Positions 61,639 through 64,000 of a stretch of 64,000 nucleotides of DNA are shown one piece after another. Below the pieces are notes generated by a model that saw nothing but the letters and a program-made list of their open reading frames with translations, made no database searches and had not been told where the DNA came from. Made by a program: the position numbers and the translations under genes. This DNA is from Haliotis asinina (lineage: Eukaryota; Mollusca; Gastropoda; Lepetellida; Haliotidae), in assembly GCF_037392515.1 (NCBI RefSeq), contig NC_090283.1, positions 38,518,249 through 38,582,248 on the forward strand, in the 5' to 3' direction. Numbering within the stretch: the first letter of the stretch is position 1; every line of letters starts with the position of its first letter.

Positions 61639-63228
61639 CTAAGGGTGATCTTGGACTTGTAGCTTCATTGGTTCAAAGGGGGCACCAGCCACTGAATATA
61701 CCTTTTCGACTGGAATTTTCAGAGGGTTCTTTGAGTACAGCAAAGTAAACGTATGCCCATAGGTAAATCCAGTTTCTCTATATAAGACAATCGTGATTCC
61801 CTGGGTATGGATACACAACCATGTCGTCTCCATCATAAAGCGTTCTGAAAGGTTCGTATCCCACCTCATCATTATCGGCGTACGTTGGTCCCAGTTTCCA
61901 TCCCTCGTTGGTTTTCTGAAGAACACCATAACAGATGACGTCACCAGAACTTTTATCTAAGGCTACAAAGACAGTCGCCGCTCTTGCAATGGTACACCTG
62001 TAGAAGTAAGTAGTTCTCTTCTCTGTAGGTATCTCTGCATTGTATTCCTCGACACCATTCAGGGATATATCAGTTAATGGAGGTATTTAAATCCGAGTTT
62101 TCAGTGCAGGAGGAAACATCATACTGCTTTTTTCTTGTTCTCAACATCAGAATTTCACAAAAAAAGGTCTGAAAAGTTTAAAGTTATTATGAATAGTAAG
62201 TATTAAAACGTTTCTCCGTTGAGGCTTTGATAATGCTGTTCCCACCAACGTCATGACTATCCTCCGGTGGTAATGCATCTTCTCTACCACGCCTAACCCA
62301 ACTTGAGAAGTCTCGTTGTCGATGACTTCAAAATCGGCAAAACAACCTAGATATACAAAAATGTCAACAGATTACTTCGTGTAATAGTATGTCATTGTTT
62401 ATACAAACGAATAATACATAACATGATAGGTGTAACAGGGGTTTTAACGTCACGTCAAGTTAATTCATTATTAGTGACGTGATTGCACACGCGAGTGGCT
62501 TCTTGCTGTCACATGAACTTAAACCGGTTTCATTGTGCTCGTCCAGGATAACATTCAGATGAGCATCTAATCTAATCGAGTCAGTAAGGAATTGAGTCAG
62601 GGATGTTACTGTAGGTGTTTACACCAGATATTGACATTATGGTCGGTTATTTATACCAATATGATTTCTTGTGACGTGTACGCCAGAATGTTGCATATAA
62701 CGTCGTAACGGGTACGTCACTTTGATATGGGTGATCGGAAGCTTAACGCCTGAGAATGTCTAGGAATTCTATTCTGCCCCACAGCAAAGCACATGACGCA
62801 TGTGGTCTCACCTTAGGCAAGTGAGTTTGTTCAAATTTGCCTCTGTTCACCCAGCAGAAAATGGTTATGATATGCCTGCTTTGTTAGCGCTATAGGCATT
62901 CACCTCGTGAGTGGAGTTTGGCGCAATAGAAATGCACTTAATATTATTATTATTCATGATAACAGTGACACTATGAAAAATACCAGGTGTGTATACCTTT
63001 AATCTGATCTTTGATCTATTAAAATATTTTGCTCACAAATAATCCTGCCGTCGGCTCCCCCAGCTGCCCACCGGCATCAAAGGCTTTATTGAGATATTCG
63101 AGGGATAGGTTCCACCCTTCTTTGTTGACCAGCTCAGCCACACGTTTCACGTCAGACCGAAGTGCCAACCGCCTGATGAGAAAGCCAGAGAGCAGTACAT
63201 CAGAAAACGTTAGGACTAGCTCTCTTGT
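61639..63228 (-). pseudogene. GNAT-family acetyltransferase-like gene, disrupted
   Basis: GNAT enzymes transfer acetyl groups from acetyl-CoA; the substrate here is unknown. The 5'-most exon recognised (about 63228-63072) encodes 'LIRRLALRSDVKRVAELVNK', then 'EGWNLSLEYLNKAFDAG', like the N-terminal helix pair. Its donor 'g|gtgggc' joins in phase to an acceptor at 62346, giving 'CFADFEVIDNETSQV'. The last exon (about 62140-61639) reads 'LTDISLNGVEEYNAEI', 'TVFVALDKSSGDVICYG', 'GWKLGPTYADNDEVG' and, in another frame, 'YRETGFTYGHTFTLLYSK'. This is the layout of the second GNAT domain (Acetyltransf_18 type). An in-frame TAA at 62089-62087 and a one-base shift near 61780 break it. The middle of the first domain was not found. 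Confidence 0.6.
62828..62958 (+). mobile_element. SINE remnant with ATT tail
   Basis: 'tgttcacccagcagaaaatg', 'cacctcgtgagtggagtttg' and 'aatgcacttaatattattat' match a common molluscan tRNA-SINE type. Lies within an intron of the acetyltransferase-like gene. Confidence 0.5.
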
Positions 63229-63982
63229 TGACAGATAACAGGTGTAACAGTTTTACACTTGTGTGGCATATATATTCAAACAGTTGCTACGTTTAGCAAT
63301 ACACATAAATATGTAGACACTATGATCTCATAGCTATGGCAAGAACTATAGATTCAGCTATAAAATGCCTAAAGACTGAAATCTTAACTCCAAACAGCTT
63401 ACCACTGCTATTGTATGACTGTTATATGATAATAAAGGTAGGATGCATACATATATTTCTTGCGACTCAGTTGAACGTTGGGTTAACTAGCTCTTTAAAA
63501 AATCAGTTACATTTGATAAAACACATTGCTGCATATGATTTGTTTGTTGTGTGATGGTGCCCTCAGTAACCTTCTAGTTATATGGCGGTGGGTGTCGTAT
63601 GTTAAAGTATCAGACATTTGAATATACAGTTAACAAGTACATCATGCTACCTTTACTTCGTGAGCAGGTTTAACCTTACTATCAAGGTTTGTCTCTTTGG
63701 ATTTGGTGATTAGAAATTATCCGTGTCAATTAAGGTCACAATATTGATTTCGATTTGAAAAATATATTTTGAATCAAATTTAAGCATGTGGCATATTTAT
63801 TCGTGATAAGTGCAGGAATAAGCTATATTTTGTATTGTCCATTTGTGCTTTATATCAATGCAACTGCTTCTGGTGCATGGAGAGATGAAAGTTGATCATG
63901 TGTAGTGTGTTTTCTTTTCACTGTCCTGTGTCCAGTGTCCTGTATCCAACTAGGAACCAATCCTGTATAGAGCTTCACTCAC

Positions 63983-64000
63983 CTGCATCCTCCTTGTTCT
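63983..64000 (-). other. Possible exon end at window edge
   Basis: On the minus strand 'aacaaggaggatgcag' is followed by 'gtgagtg', a good donor. It could be an upstream exon of the acetyltransferase-like gene or another transcript. Too short to assign. Confidence 0.3.

Overview
This is animal nuclear DNA, most likely from a vetigastropod mollusc of the abalone (Haliotis) type. The basis is recall: several tRNA-derived SINE copies carry the shared wording I associate with abalone genomes (promoter-like 5' part, 'cccatttctgg' body, 'agtgagtgag' tail). Introns with GT/AG borders, LINE and Tc1-type relics and long micro- and minisatellites confirm a eukaryote. No prokaryotic operon, rRNA or tRNA gene was seen. 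Nearly all long open frames here are by-products of tandem repeats whose periods are multiples of three.

Layout. 1-5925: edge of a ~201-bp satellite with a ~1.61-kb higher-order repeat. 5926-9590: relics of a Merlin-like transposase, a LINE endonuclease and a LINE reverse transcriptase, plus a (CATA)n tract. 9591-11835: 42-bp minisatellite, about 53 copies. 11836-27642: duplication block A, with a broken TRIM-like gene (RING, B-box, coiled coil, SPRY) and about 11 kb of flank, including a 1.6-kb Tc1-type element. 27871-27975: the same minisatellite, 2-3 copies. 27976-41920: block B, a paralogue of A without the Tc1 element. 42735-50092: the minisatellite again, about 175 copies. 50093-53783: block C, a third TRIM-like copy with a shorter flank. 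53785-54671: two (CATA)n tracts with repeated flanks. 55080-59110 (minus): degraded jockey-like non-LTR retrotransposon. 59167-59500: short LINE-derived element. 60997-61330: a further Tc1 relic. 61639-63228 (minus): a disrupted GNAT acetyltransferase-like gene.

The unifying theme is a tandem duplication of [42-bp minisatellite + TRIM-like gene + flank]. Each gene copy keeps the same deduced exon borders (59-, 49- and ~60-bp exons between a long RING/B-box/coiled-coil exon and a SPRY exon), but each is broken by different lesions. The minisatellite ends about 440-520 bp before each start codon, and its length varies roughly 70-fold between copies. I found no clear new multi-gene system. The strongest candidates for follow-up are the minisatellite/TRIM arrangement, the satellite edge and the CATA-associated repeat.
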